NCBI RefSeq assembly: GCF_002865645.1 | Contig: NW_020194589.1 | Span: 1,720,812-1,784,811 of the forward strand | Length of the DNA stretch: 64,000 bases | Origin: Hyaloscypha bicolor E | Lineage: Eukaryota > Ascomycota > Leotiomycetes > Helotiales > Hyaloscyphaceae | Direction of reading: 5' to 3' | Shown: positions 10,348 through 23,131 of the stretch, piece after piece | Layout of the letters: the number at the start of each line of letters is the position of its first letter | How positions within the stretch are numbered: the stretch's first letter is position 1 | The notes under the pieces: generated by a model | The model's input: the letters and a program-made list of their open reading frames with translations, nothing else | Databases searched by the model: none | What the model was told of the DNA's origin: nothing | Translations under genes and position numbers: made by a program

Positions 10348-12108
10348 TCAAATATGAAGGCTCGCCACATTCGCCGCAATCCAATTATAACTAGTCGACC
10401 TAAAGTCATCCACTAGTACAGTCCCATAGCTCGCGTAAAACTGCATTAGTTGTTTGCCAGCACTCCACTGCGGCCAATTCATATAACTCGACCCAGTGTT
10501 CGGATTCAGATTCGTCACGAATGAGAAGTAGTACGAGTGGATGGATTTCGACGCATAGTTAGGCAAGATTCCATAGAATACTTGGAGGAGATCGCTGCCG
10601 TGGAAAGTGCCGAGGATCGGGGTTCCGTAGTCGTAGGATGCTAGGTATGACCAGGAAGGGACGGATGGGTTAACTGCTGTGTGGAGATTCAAAAATGCTC
10701 TGCGTGTGAGCGTGAATGTGAGGTCTCCGAGGATAGCTGCAAGGCGCTTGAATTGAGGATACCACTCGTTGAGAAGGAGAGTGTTGAATGGGGAGCCGTC
10801 CCAGATATTGTCAGGATAAGTCGCAACCAGGGCCTGGATCTGAGCTGTCGTTGCATCGTGAAAGAAGTACGAAGAGAGATAGGTGACCAGTTGAGCAGTG
10901 TTGGTGATGTTCGGTGTGAAGAGAGCAAAGAGCGTCCCTTCGTCCTCCTGGTCCCCAATAATAAATGGAACTGCAGCGTACTTGCCTCCTGCAATCAGCA
11001 ATTCGGGTGATGCAGTGAGAACCACTCCATCCGGCCGCGGCAGGTACGACAATGCGATGGAAGAGTAGCTCAGGATACCAGGCACAGAGTTGGCAGCACT
11101 CAGATATGTCTCGTAGTCAAGGCCTCGGAGGCACTCCAGAGTATCGGCTGCAGAAGAACATCCGGCATGCGAGACCACGGCATCATAGACAACCTGTCCT
11201 TTCGGACAATCCACAGGATCGGCAGGCACAATGCTTCCAGAATCCATGATGGCGCCTCGGAATAGAGGCGTGCCTTTGTAGGTAATGTTCCCATCATACA
11301 GTGCCATTTGGTCCAATACAGATATGGAGCCAGCTGATTCGCCCCAAATGGTCACCTTCGTTGGGTCGCCGCCAAAAGCAGCAATATTGTCAGCCACCCA
11401 CTGAAGTCCAAGTCTCTGATCCAAAAGGCCTAGATTTGATGAGCCATCTGCGAGAATCTCTTTTCCTGGCAAGAACCCGAAGCCGCCGACTCTGTAGTTG
11501 ACACCAACAAAGATAATTGGTTGTCCATCGGAGACACTGTCAGCAACAAGGGAGGCACCATCATACATCAGGGTGGATCCGAGCTCAAATCCGCCTCCGA
11601 AGATCCAGAACAGCACCGGGAGTTTTGACGTAGAAGTTGTTCCAACGGGGCGGTTCACATTCACTGTAAGGCAATCTTCTCCAGCCTAAACCCAGGTTCT
11701 CATGTTAGCATTGGCTTTGAAACTAGGACTTAGGAGTTGAAATACTATACTTACGTTGGTGATTGTCTGGAAGAGGGGAAGGTCCAACAATGTGCCGAGG
11801 ACTTCCGTGGGCAGTGAACCTGTGGCATCACTGAAGAAGAATTGGGGGCAGGCTTGGGCAATTCCAGTTGCCGTAACGGTACCAAGAGGGGCAGTGAGGG
11901 ACTGAGGAGGCTTCAGGCGGAGAGACCCAGTCGGCGGCTTTGCAAATGGAATTCCATTGAAGGACTCGACTGAAGTCCCAGTTGAGCCGATGATGGTCGC
12001 TGCAGGTGAGGCAATCGTCACAGTTGGAGCAGCTGCACGCTTGACTGGAGAGGCAAAAGCGACAGGAAGGGCCAATAAAAGAGGTAGAAGAGACTTCATT
12101 ATTAGCAT
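10348..12108 (-). CDS. Secreted type-B carboxylesterase/lipase
   Basis: Two exons, 12108-11755 and 11685-10348, are joined across a 69-nt intron (GTAAGT...TTTAG, phase 0), giving 563 aa. The splice creates [10 protein letters not shown], the conserved block of this family. A signal peptide is evident ([16 protein letters not shown], with an ATG at 12099 as alternative start). Oxyanion glycines lie at 148-150 (FGGGFELGS). The nucleophile elbow GESAGS places the catalytic Ser at 235. The acid is probably Glu367 in DEGTLF and the base His480 in TFHGSD. All are as expected for the Candida rugosa lipase/cholinesterase-like alpha/beta hydrolases. It is predicted to be an extracellular ester hydrolase, but the substrate is unknown. 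Length is typical and the gene looks intact. Confidence 0.9.
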
Positions 12109-13424
12109 AAACAGAAGTGTAAGGTCAAATCGACACGAGTGCTGCCGTAGAGTTGGTTGGTCGGTGAGCGAATGTCATGAGCCCAAGCAGGCGGCATCAT
12201 GAAGTTCAAATACGCACGTCCACTTCTTACAATTAACTCCAAAAGAGGACAAAGGAAAACTATTCTCATGTGCCTCCTCGGTTTATCATTCTTGGGTATG
12301 ACCAGCTGATCATCTTTCTCTTATATCAGGAAATCGTTCTCCGGGAGCTTGCTTCGAGATGGCACTGCATAGTGGGAGATAGCTCTTCGGCTGTTTTTCG
12401 CACCGTTTGTTCCGAGGCACCATTGGTGGGTTACGATTGGAGGATATCCAGCTATCTCAGCCTCTCGTTGACACTTGTCCACTGGCGTCACTCGAAAGAC
12501 CAGCGAAAAGTAGCAATTCGCACACTTCAGATGGCATTGACAACGAGAATGCTGAAAAGATGGTGGCTGACCAAGGTTTAGCCGGCGCATCGTCGGAGTA
12601 TTGTCCGATTGGGATTGGGTCCGCCATGCCGGAATCTCACTGAATGCGATCGCCAGTTGCGGGGTAGTGGTCAGGTGTACTCGAGGCGGAGGATGAAATG
12701 CACAATTCCTCAAGACTGTGACTGGAGCTGCTTTGATTTACATGTCATGTGTCCGCCTCTCCTAATTCTTGCGATTCAATACTCGCAACGTGGAAATCTT
12801 GATCAAGAAGAGGCTATCTTGCAGTCGACATTGGGGGACAGCGCATTGCCAGAGAATTGTACCCCACTTACGACCCGCCAGATGCTCGAATTGTCCGCAT
12901 TCTGGCCCAAGGATAGAAGTGTAATCATACAGTTAAAGAGATAAAAGAGTTAGCGGTGAGAGAGAAGTAGCATCCCTGATTCAAAGAAGAAACCTCGCCG
13001 CGCCTTGAGGATTCCCCACTTGAGGATGGATGGCTTGGGCCTCTGTGTGAATGCCACGAGGAGAAATGTGGGGGTGGGGCCCGCCTCGGCTCACACTCAC
13101 AATTTAAAAGCTGTTTTTATTCCCCAGTTCCCGGGTTGGGTGCCAGGGTTGGTTAGCTCGAGATATACTCAGGTTTTGGTACGGAGTACATCGTGGATCA
13201 TTTTTTAATCCGAAACCGCAAATCGTATTCGGGTTCCAAATCCAGCTGCCCCCGAGATCGTTTCCAGTGATCTCACATAATTACAAATCTCCCAATATGA
13301 CGACGCCGATTTTGCCGTGAAGCAATCGATGAAAACCGGTAGGGTATGTATGTTGTACAGGACAGAGTACTTAGATTCTGTCTGGATACAAAGCAAGTGC
13401 AAGCCACATGCACTCCCAACTCTG
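12109..13424. other. Intergenic, esterase upstream region and TEL1 3' flank
   Basis: About 1.3 kb between two minus-strand genes, containing the esterase promoter and the TEL1 terminator. Open frames here (for example 12321-12713 on the minus strand) have no recognisable domain and I do not call them. Confidence 0.5.
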
Positions 13425-16400
13425 TTACGCGTATGCAGCCCAGCCTACGAATGTGAGAAAGCGCTTTGAAGAGGGTGTTGGAGTGCTTACCTGAATATAG
13501 CACCGCCAAATTCCTCTCGTCACTTGCCTGATTAATGAGATCGTTCACCGTAGCAGTGACGCTTAAGGTTTTTGACAGCTTCTTATTCACAATTGTCAAG
13601 GCCCGCTCAGCTTCGCCCGACTCGTTGACTGCCTCCTTTGGTCTCTCACTGCCATTTCCAACATCCGTTGCTGCTGGCGCCGCACTCTGTGCTTGTTGTA
13701 TTTTTGCCAAACGAACAGGAGAAATCGACCAGCTGTAGAGAGGATCATACCGTAACACATCCAGGATAGTCATGATGCTGTAGGCCTCTTTCCGCAGAGC
13801 TTCGAGCGTGAACTCACAACACCGTCGGAACACCCCCTCAGTCTTCGTGATTCCCATGCCATCAACAATATCACGAGTCAGACGGAAAGGAACTAGCTCA
13901 GGAACAGGTAGAACGCGGCCCATCTCGAAGGCCACCCCCAGATCAATGTGCACTACTTCCCCGCTCTCGGTGTCTAGGAGAATATTATGCCCATGTCTAT
14001 CGCCGAGACCAAGCACGTGTCCAAGTATGGAGATCGCTGCGGTGCTTCGCGTATAAGCCAGTCGTTTCACGAACCACACATCTGGATCGTTGAACCGCTC
14101 TGTGAAGAAATAGCGCATCACTGGGTGGAACCGGTCCGTTACACTGCGATATTTCTTTACTCGGCTCTCAACAGAAGTTCCTTGCACCTCGCTGATTTCC
14201 TTACGGCACTGACTACCCTTGATATCCTTTGGATAATATCGTTCGTGAGCTGGCATTAAAAACTCGTGCAGAGGCGTCGTGTTCTGGACGAATTCAATAA
14301 CACCAGCAGTACTGGTCAATGGCAGGACTTTATAGGTCCGGATGCTTAGGTCTCGTTGACGTGTTGAGCGATTAGTTTCCAAGAGCTGACTGACTTGGTC
14401 AAAGACTTGCTCCATGATTGCGTCCTGTCTAAGATCATCGGTACCTCCTTTCACCTAAATTATGTTAGCCTCGAACCTGGAATCGTTTGTAAGCACATAG
14501 CTTACCAATTGCTTAAACTTGGCCCCGTTGCTACCAAGTGCTGTGATGATCTTGGGCAGGCTGACACCAGATGCAATTGTCATCTGTGGCTCAAGTCGGA
14601 CAATGTGAGGGACTTTGGAATAGTCGAGGACCGAGGAAAGTTCAATCTGCATTGTGGGTGGGGGGACTTGGTATTTGGTGAAAGAAGCTTGCAGACGACT
14701 CAAAGCTGGCGAGTCTTTGAGAGATATCTTTCTCCCAGTCTTATACCTCGAGTCGTCCTTTTCGCCCGCGAGAATACAATAATATTTATTAGTAGACTGA
14801 ATCGCGAGCCAGATTGGCGCAGTAATCGGTTTTCTTGTCAAATCATTAGCAATCTTGACCGTTGCGGTTTTTCTGGAGACAGCAGATTCATCTTTTGAGT
14901 TGGTGCGACTGTTGGCACCAGAGTAAATCTGGTACATGCCATGATATGGGTGCTCTGTGCAAATCTTCAAGACGAGATCATACAGCAGCTGTTGAAATTT
15001 GACGGTCGTATTCTGAAGCCGAGAGGCGAGCTGATTCATGAGCGGTGCGAATTTTCGACTTGGAACCTGCGTCAGATGCTTTGAGACAGCCTCGTTCGCG
15101 ATTATTTCTTCGGAATGCTCGAGCCATAGAGCTGAGAATCGTAAAGCGTTCCCATTATTGTCATCAGAAGCAGCTAGAGCGAGCAGGTAGTTCTCCAAAC
15201 ACTGTCGCAAGAATTCGTCTCTGCTTGAGTTGTGACGTTGAAGCTCTTCTTCGTCCAGTTTCAGCCACGTCTCATGCTTTTTCAGATGATTGCTGTATTT
15301 CTGTTTATCATCGGGCGTTCCGGCGTCTCTGTAGAGCTTCTTGTAAGATTTGACCTCTTCGGCCTTGTCCTTGCTCAGCTTCTTAAGGCGTTCAAGATCT
15401 TCTAGGCTGTCCGGGTCTTGAAGTTGCTGGTCGCAAAATACTGCAAATTGATGAAAGACTTCGCCTGGCTCACTTCCGCTCGTTCTCCCTCTCAATTCCT
15501 TGAGTGCCGGCTTGAGGTACTTTTCGATGATTCGATCGGCCTTCTCAAGCCGGGCGACTGAGACTTGCTGCCCAATTCTCGAGAGTAAATTGGATCTTCC
15601 GACAGGAATTGTCTGCTTCTTCAGCAAAAGAACATTGTCTAAAGATTGCAGCATGCCGATAGATGATGCCATTTCGCCCTGGTCCCACAAGGCATTCGCA
15701 GTTTCTAGATGAATCGCAACTTCTGAATTCACACCAACCTCAAGACAAGGACCAATAAGCCCAATCATGGAAGTTGCGAGAGAAAGAGATTCTTGGAGTG
15801 CATTATGAGCACGGTTGATACTGGAAGCCACCAAAGCACTTTGCACTTCGACGAGCCGAGTATCGAGTGCCTTGACGCTTATCATTTGCTGGAGACGGGG
15901 TTGCTGGCTCAAGGTGCTCAAGGTAGTCGTTCTACATGACAAGACCTGGCTCACGTCGTCGAATCTATTTTCTCATTAGTTCTGACTAGCGGATATGAAA
16001 GTGCAACATACCGTCCAATCTTCATCCAGCCTGACCGATTTTGGAATCTAGATAGAACCTCTTCAAATTGTTGAGATCCGCGTGAGCTCAGGACCTCGTC
16101 CATCTCAGCCAAGGTCGCCAGTGTCTGTAAGCTATCATGAAGCGCGCTCGCACCTAGGTCTTGTTGAACCAATGGCGTCATAGTACTCTCCAAGCCTTCA
16201 TTTATCGCTTGCAAGATCGTGGAATAGTCTAAGCTGTTGTTGATTGCCTGGAACGCTTTATAGAGAGTAATCGAATTGCTGCTGCTAGTGCTGGGGACGG
16301 GTATGTCCCATTGCTCAAGCTTTCGTGCTGTTCGAAACATTGATTCAAGTGATGCAGGTGTCATGCCAATGGTTTTCTGCGCTTGTAAAAGCGAATGAGA

Positions 16401-19400
16401 CAGTCCGCTCAAGCTCAAAACGTCGAGTGCTTTGACCAAGGACTGAACATCCTGAGTTGACTCGGGATTCTGCCGCCTAATATGGCTGTCGTACTGGGCG
16501 CCACGGAAGGCAAGGCTTTTCAGGCCATCTTTCTCATATTCGAATCGCGCCAGAATGGTGTCTAAATTCGCATTTTGCTGCACACCATAGTACATATCTG
16601 GATCATCAATACTCTCGAAGATGGTGAGCAAAAGAGATGTTGGAATATCGGATTGGTCGGAGTTGATCGACGATGAACGGCGGGATGATCTCGTCGGCTG
16701 GCTACAAACTTCTTCCACAAGCAGAAGAGCCGTCTTGAACATGCCACATTCTGCAGCAGCTGTTGCAGCTTTCATGAAGTCGATCTCGAGCCATCGCAAT
16801 CGCTCTGCCGAGGACTTCTCCCCAGGCAAAGGCTGCGTGCGCAGGAAGAGAATCGCATTCAAAAGCATCTTCAAATTGTTCTTCTCCACGACCTTGCTGT
16901 TATCAAACCAAGTACCAAATGCCTGAGAAATTTCGCGTTTCCTAGCATTATGGGTTTGAGTAGATGCAGAAAGAGCTAAGTGAAGGATGAATGGGAAAGC
17001 TTGGTCAGCGAATCCAGGAACGTTTCGCAGAATTGGAACCAGGGATAGTAACAGGTGGTCACTAGGCACAGCTTGAGCTATCGCGATCGAAAGATCACGA
17101 ATCCAATGGTCTCGGAGTATGGCGTCGGGGTGGAGTTCGTCATGCAGCGACAAGTCTTGTGATGCAAGCTCCAACTCGGATGGTGGTATTTTATATGGCA
17201 TCCAAACAGAGGCAACGGCGAGAGACTCGGATAGATGTCTTTCGCAAAGACCTGCGAGGGTATCATCGGAAGTAGATACAATCACCCGAAGGGCGGTCTC
17301 AGCCAGCCCAAGCACCTGAGCATCATGCCCCAGTGTCAATTCTCGTAGCAAACTAAGTATTCCACCCCTCGAATCTCCTGGTTCGTCTAGTGCGGGTGCA
17401 AGCTCCTTGAGCTTCGATAGATTTGACTCTTGAAGAAGCTCTTCGTGAATATGTCCGGACGCAGCAAAAGCTCTGCCCAGAACACGTGCAGCCCATGACA
17501 AATATTGCTTGTTTGTCAATCCTTTGCACGACTTCCAGACAACAGCAGCATTTCCAATGGAGAGGTTATCTTTGCCAAGAATGTCGGTGCGGAAAGAGTC
17601 TGGTCCACGAAAATCTGAGCACAACATTGAAAGGGCAAGCTCGCGGGATGGTCGACTCAACAAGCCCACCTCCATTTTTTCGTCTTTGAGGAGTTGGTGT
17701 AGGAGATGGCTCTCAGCGGTCCCGGAATTGGCATTGCCAACCACGGTGGTTTGAAGTGCAGATTGAACCAGTGTCTGGAAATGCATTCGCAAATGGCTTG
17801 CCAGCGCTGGTGAGTTGTACTTCGCAAGATATCGACCAGTCCATTCATGGAATGCCTCGGCTTTGGACATCGTGTTCTTATATTGACTCTCTTGCGTGGT
17901 GCTTGCCTTGGTCGCATCCAACAAGGCTCTTACGGATCCGAGAATAGATAAAGCAATACCTGCAACGAATGATGGAACTTGGAGTAGATGAACTGAACCT
18001 TGGCTCATTAAATATTGAATGATGCCAATGGCGTCATCCGTGCATTCGGGATCGGTGAGGAAGGGGCGTACAGACTGCAACAACATTTCCAATGGATATC
18101 CTTGAGTCGCACTCTCTCCAGCGAGTGATATGAGAGTTCGAAGCTTCCGCAAGACGGAACAGGCATGTAATGAGCCAAGAGCCGGGTGCACGGTGTTGAG
18201 AAGTTTTCTTGCGATGGAAGTAAGCAACGGGGCAGTGTAGAGTTTGCCATGCTGATGTTCCGTTCGTGAGCATAAGTGTTGGACTTCAGCTGCCAGATAT
18301 TTTGGCCTGAAAGTCGGCTGTTGGTTCGGGGGCAACTCGACGTCGGAATAGCTGAGGCGTTTGATATTTTTCATGATTGTTGCAGCGTATTTAAGTGGCT
18401 CCCTCCTCTCCCAGAAATCCTCCACCTTGTTCTCGTGATTAATGAGGTTGAAAAAGAGAGCAATAATATCAGCAAAGTGGAGATTGATTAATTCCACAAA
18501 GAGCTCTGCCCCAAGCATCTTCTTCACTCGAGCCTCGCCTGTGATGTATTTCGCCGCGCCCTTGGAATGGGGAAAACAAGTATCGTAGGCGACCGAGTAT
18601 GCAATAATTTTCGTGAAAGATCTTTGTAGAAGTACAGCATCATCAACTTCGAGTATGTTCCCCAGTTCACCGAGGTATTGGTCTTGGTCTCGCATTACCA
18701 GCAGCGCTGTTGCTTCCTCTTGCGCATCCTCAATGAGTTCTTGAAGGCTGGAGAATCCAAATATGCGGAAGGGAATTTTGTTGACGTCCCCAGGCTTTTT
18801 ATCCTCGTCCTTCTCATCCGGAGCCAGCCATGTAAACAACATCTGGGGGGCAAACAATGCAAAAACTTGTTGGGGACCATCAACTTTAAGTGCCGAGGAT
18901 ATGTTCTTTACACATCTAGTCGCATGTTCAACGCATTGGGGTAACTTTCCGGCTGTCTCGAACAGGTGATAAATGCACCGGCGCAATAACGTGGGCCATT
19001 TGGACGCAAGTTTCTCGAAGACGAAGAGTCGGAGATATATTCCTTCCAGCCAGTCCGAATCGCGGGGCAGTTTTCCGATGATATCTACAAAGACATCATC
19101 ATGGTCTTTTAGTATGAATAGCTTGAAGACCTTGAAGAGTTCGCTCCCAAGATAGAACTTGACAGACGCATTGCCCTTCTCTAATATGTTGAAGAGGCTA
19201 GACCGTGGCGAAGGTAGGTCGAATTCCTCTTTGCCGTAGTCGGGGCTAGTTCGCATAAGAATTAGTAACAGTCTGGCCATTCCTTTCAGCACTTCAGGAG
19301 AGGCAAGGCCTCTTTTGAGGGCTGCGTTGATGAACCAGTTGTACATCTGCGAAGCAGCATAGGCTGCACCGCTCCCATTCAATGATGACCAGAATGGTTC

Positions 19401-22400
19401 CAGACCAGCTAGACAGTCTAAGCACATTCCAAGCGTGACTTCACATCGGTCAAATGCGTCCGAAGAGAGGATCCCGGCCAGGCGCTCGAGAATATTTGTC
19501 GCATCGGTCTCATCGAGGGCCAGATCAGATGTGAGAACGTCTTGGAGCAGGCGACGGCTTGAAGTGATTTCGTCATCCGATAGAGAAATGAAGTGATCAA
19601 CGAACGGAGACGGTACAAATCCTGTAGTGTCGGGGTTGTCGTTGACAGCCGCGATTAAAAGTATTCTGCCACCGACAACGAGATTGAAGGAGCCAGACCA
19701 CATGTCAAGGGAGAGATCTTTTCTTGGCATCACAGCCATTTGAGATTCTGCACGATTTTGACTGTGTATGTTCGAGAAATCATCAAGATCCATAAGATCG
19801 TCCATAGGGGCAGATGCCTCGTCGCTCTGAGTCACACGGTTGAGCAGCACTTTAGCGATTATGACAAAAACCTTCAGGATATGGGGTTCCTTTTCCGACA
19901 AGTATTGGAAATCGATAGTGCCGCAAAGCGGTACAAACGGATGGATCGATTGGAACAATATCTCGTACAGAATACTGACGCCTTTCGGATCTGCAGTATC
20001 TCCATCTCGAAGGAATGACATAAGCTCTGTACACAAGCTCAGTAAGTTCGTTTCAATGGAGGGTAATTGCATCGAATCCAGGTTTACGAAATGCCTCATC
20101 AGAAGCGCCATCGAAATACAGCTATAAAATGTACTTCGAAAGGTGTCTGCGGACATAGATGAGGGTCGATCAACCACATAGCTCTTCCAGCTCTCCAGAA
20201 TATCGTTGCTTTTCGGATGCAGGAGTTCTAGAATGGCTTTCCTTGACGATTGGAAATGCGCCGTGTTTAATATGTGGACGGTGTTGCCCGAAGCTTCATC
20301 TTTGGGGCATGACAGACACAAGCAATCCACTGGTTCGGCCACTGAGACGTCCAGGAGTAAGATGTATCGAAGCACATCCTGGGTATTCAAGTGGTGCTGC
20401 CATGCTTGTGCGACAGGGCCGCATGAAGTGATCGTGTTCGTAGGTAAGCTCACCCTATGCAGACCCAGGCAGATTCGAAGCAGGGTCATAATGCTGTGCG
20501 GTTGAGCATGGATGGCATAAGACGTGGCAAAGACAGTGTCAACTTCACGAATGTCAGTATGGCGAAAAGCGAGGTGTGAGGAATATAGCACTCATACCTG
20601 GGTCCCATCGCGCGAAGAGCCATCGGATGACATGCTGAGATGCAGCAAGACTTGCACCGGGTACCTCAGTTATCCTGGCATTCAATAAATGGGTCATCAG
20701 GAAGAGGCCGGAATCGCAGAGGACAGCCGGACCACTTGCATCGGTAGACGTAACTATGGTTTCTATGTCTTCGCCAATATCATGATATTGAACTAGGTTT
20801 CTTGCAACGATGGCGTGGAGTTCAAGTGCTGCAGCTCGCGACGTTGTGGGGAACGTTAATGACCTAGCGCCAACACGCCAAAGCTGTGTCCAGCCCACGG
20901 TGCTGATTTCAGAGGCAACTTCCTGGTGAGCAGAACTATAAGAGAAGGTCTTAGTATCAGGTTCTCAATAAAGGTAACATTCCTACCTTGCAATAGCTAG
21001 CAGCGCCCAAGATGCAATGTTGCCACGTTTGTCGCCTGCGCAGGTCTGCAAAAGAGCCAACAGTTCAGTCAACAAAGAGCAATGTAATTGGCAAGTCTCA
21101 AGCACAAATGGCAATGTTTGCAAAGCAGCGATTCTCATTCTTGCGTCATCAGATCGTAAAGGATCCAGGAGGCGATCCGAAGGTCGAGCCATACGCTGCC
21201 GCTTGCGAGGATGCAACTCTCTCTCTTGTTCTTGGGCTCCTGCTGTTCCAACGCTCCTCTGTCGATTGCCAAGGGTCACCAGTCTCTCAAGCATTCCGAT
21301 TACTTGAAGATGGGCCCAATTTCTCTCAGCTCGGTGATTGTGTGGCCTAAGCTTGAAGGCACGGAGACGGAAGGGTGTGTCATTGCGCAGCTTTGCACCG
21401 AAATCTATCATTTCCAAGTCATCCAATTGTAATTGATCTCGATCCGAACGTCTGGCATAGTCCGCGCGTAGAATTTCCAGCAAGTCCTCTACTTTTGACA
21501 AAACCTCGGATGTCTCATCATCCATGATGCTGCGTTCCAGATGAAGATGGACATTGAATAACAAGATCAGCATCTCATCTCGTACAGAATTCAACATCTC
21601 GTCTTTCGCCACGGCCTTGCCCTGCCAGAACCGAGAAATAACGGGAATGACATCTTGAGCAACAGTTTGAGTATTGGAGATGTGATCTATGCGAGTAAAT
21701 TGCAAGACAGTATTGAGAGTAGAAAAGGCCCGCTGATGAACCTGGCTTGCATGAGAGCCTTGCGATTGCAAAAACAGCATGGTAGTATCGACTACCCTAA
21801 GATACACCTCTGGTAGAGGCGCATTAGAAGCAGATACGAAAAGGAGTAAGATCTGAAAGAGATCTTCGACATTGCTCCTTGTCAGAGAATGCTGACTCTG
21901 AGTCTGCCCACTGCTCGTAATAGACTTGGGCACTGAACCAGACCGGTGGTTTCCTCCCAGGCCATAATGACTATGGGACAAACTAGACGGTCCCCCATCG
22001 TCGTTAGGCAAATATTGATTAATTCCTTGAATGAAAAAGTCCACGACATCGAACCATATACTGTTCTTGAGGCGCTCCACATTCGCCTGGTGCTTGAATA
22101 GTGTATGAAGAGCTTGTAGATAGTGCTGTGTGAGCGGTTTACAATATCCAGAGTCTGTGGTCGGAAGGGTTTGAATAATATGCTCCGCAATTGCCTCCAC
22201 AGTCTTTATCTTGAATTTCGTGGCGCCAGCTTCAACAACCACCCTAACGGCATCAGCACACGCTGTGAGTCTCGTGGTGGCATTCGTCAATGTAGTCTTC
22301 GTCGCCGCAAAGAAGGATGACTTCTCCGTAAGCACAGCTCGGAATAGGGTTTCGAAGATTTTGTGGTACGCTTTGTCGCTCAACTTGTCTCTATAGGCAT

Positions 22401-22687
22401 CATTAGTAGGAGTAGTCGGTTTTGGATACTTCGGTGCTTCCTACACATTGGGTTCTTTTCGCGTGCGATCAAAAATGGTCAATAGATCTATTCTGTATCA
22501 GGTATCCAGTAATCCATTCACGGACAGGGGAATTCCTCACCCTTGACGGCTTTGGACCGATTGTTCTTCGACTTATTCTCGAGCGCCTCTGCATTTACTC
22601 AGTACCAGGTTTAAAGACGAGAGAAGGTGGTATACCAAGCACGAGATCAAGACGAATCTCTGCCGTCTCTCCAACCGACTTGCCCAT
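13425..22687 (-). CDS. TEL1: Serine/threonine kinase TEL1 (ATM family)
   Basis: Nine exons: 22687-22636, 22588-22541, 22487-22445, 22390-20987, 20935-20598, 20542-16012, 15964-14506, 14454-13491 and 13444-13425. They total 8,859 nt and 2,952 aa with every phase consistent, and the eight introns are 46-55 nt. Exons 1-3 assemble the N-terminal TAN motif ([17 protein letters not shown], then AVKDLL). A long HEAT-repeat region follows, then FAT, then the PI3K-like kinase: [10 protein letters not shown] at the start of exon 8, catalytic loop GLGDRHGHN (about 2774-2782, Asp2777) and HIDLG (about 2794). The FATC tail ends in GWAAYA, encoded by a 20-nt last exon. TEL1 senses double-strand breaks with the MRX/MRN complex and maintains telomeres in the nucleus. 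The gene diverges from NUP192. All key motifs are present. Confidence 0.95.
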
Positions 22688-23131
22688 CCTGAAGACAGCT
22701 CGTGGGGCTGACGACCATAGCTTAGGTGTCAGCGATGGGGAGAGCTGCACTGTTGGCGGATGCTCTCAAAAAGACCAGAAGCTGCAGGTGGGTATGTCAA
22801 GATCCGGCCGGAATTTCCTGGACATGTGTTCGGCCGTGGGCGATGGTGGAAGCTCAACGTAGTTCTACTGGAGAAGGTTGAATGTACGAAGATCAGCGGC
22901 AGCCTCGTTTCCCCACAGAAATTTCGAGGACGCGGACGCGCCACGCGAGCTTCAAAAAATCAACAAGTTCAGTAAATTCACGCCTTTGACCTACGCCCAC
23001 AGTCTGGCAGCGCCGGTTGAGCTACCAACATCACCAAGGACACATGTGTGTCTTATAGGGCCGCTGCTGTTCCATGCTGGTAAATTCGTGAACATTCTCC
23101 AGCTGTACGAGCCGGCACATCGGGTTCAACA
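22688..23131. promoter_or_regulatory. Divergent TEL1/NUP192 promoter region
   Basis: The 444 bp between the start codons of TEL1 (minus) and NUP192 (plus) must hold both 5' leaders and both promoters. No repeat or additional ORF of note was seen. Individual transcription-factor sites were not assigned. Confidence 0.6.

Noticed and set aside
3453..12108. AsaB-like gene, HET, membrane protein and esterase as a secondary-metabolite cluster
   Set aside because: There is no synthase, terpene cyclase, P450 or pathway regulator nearby, so the grouping looks accidental.
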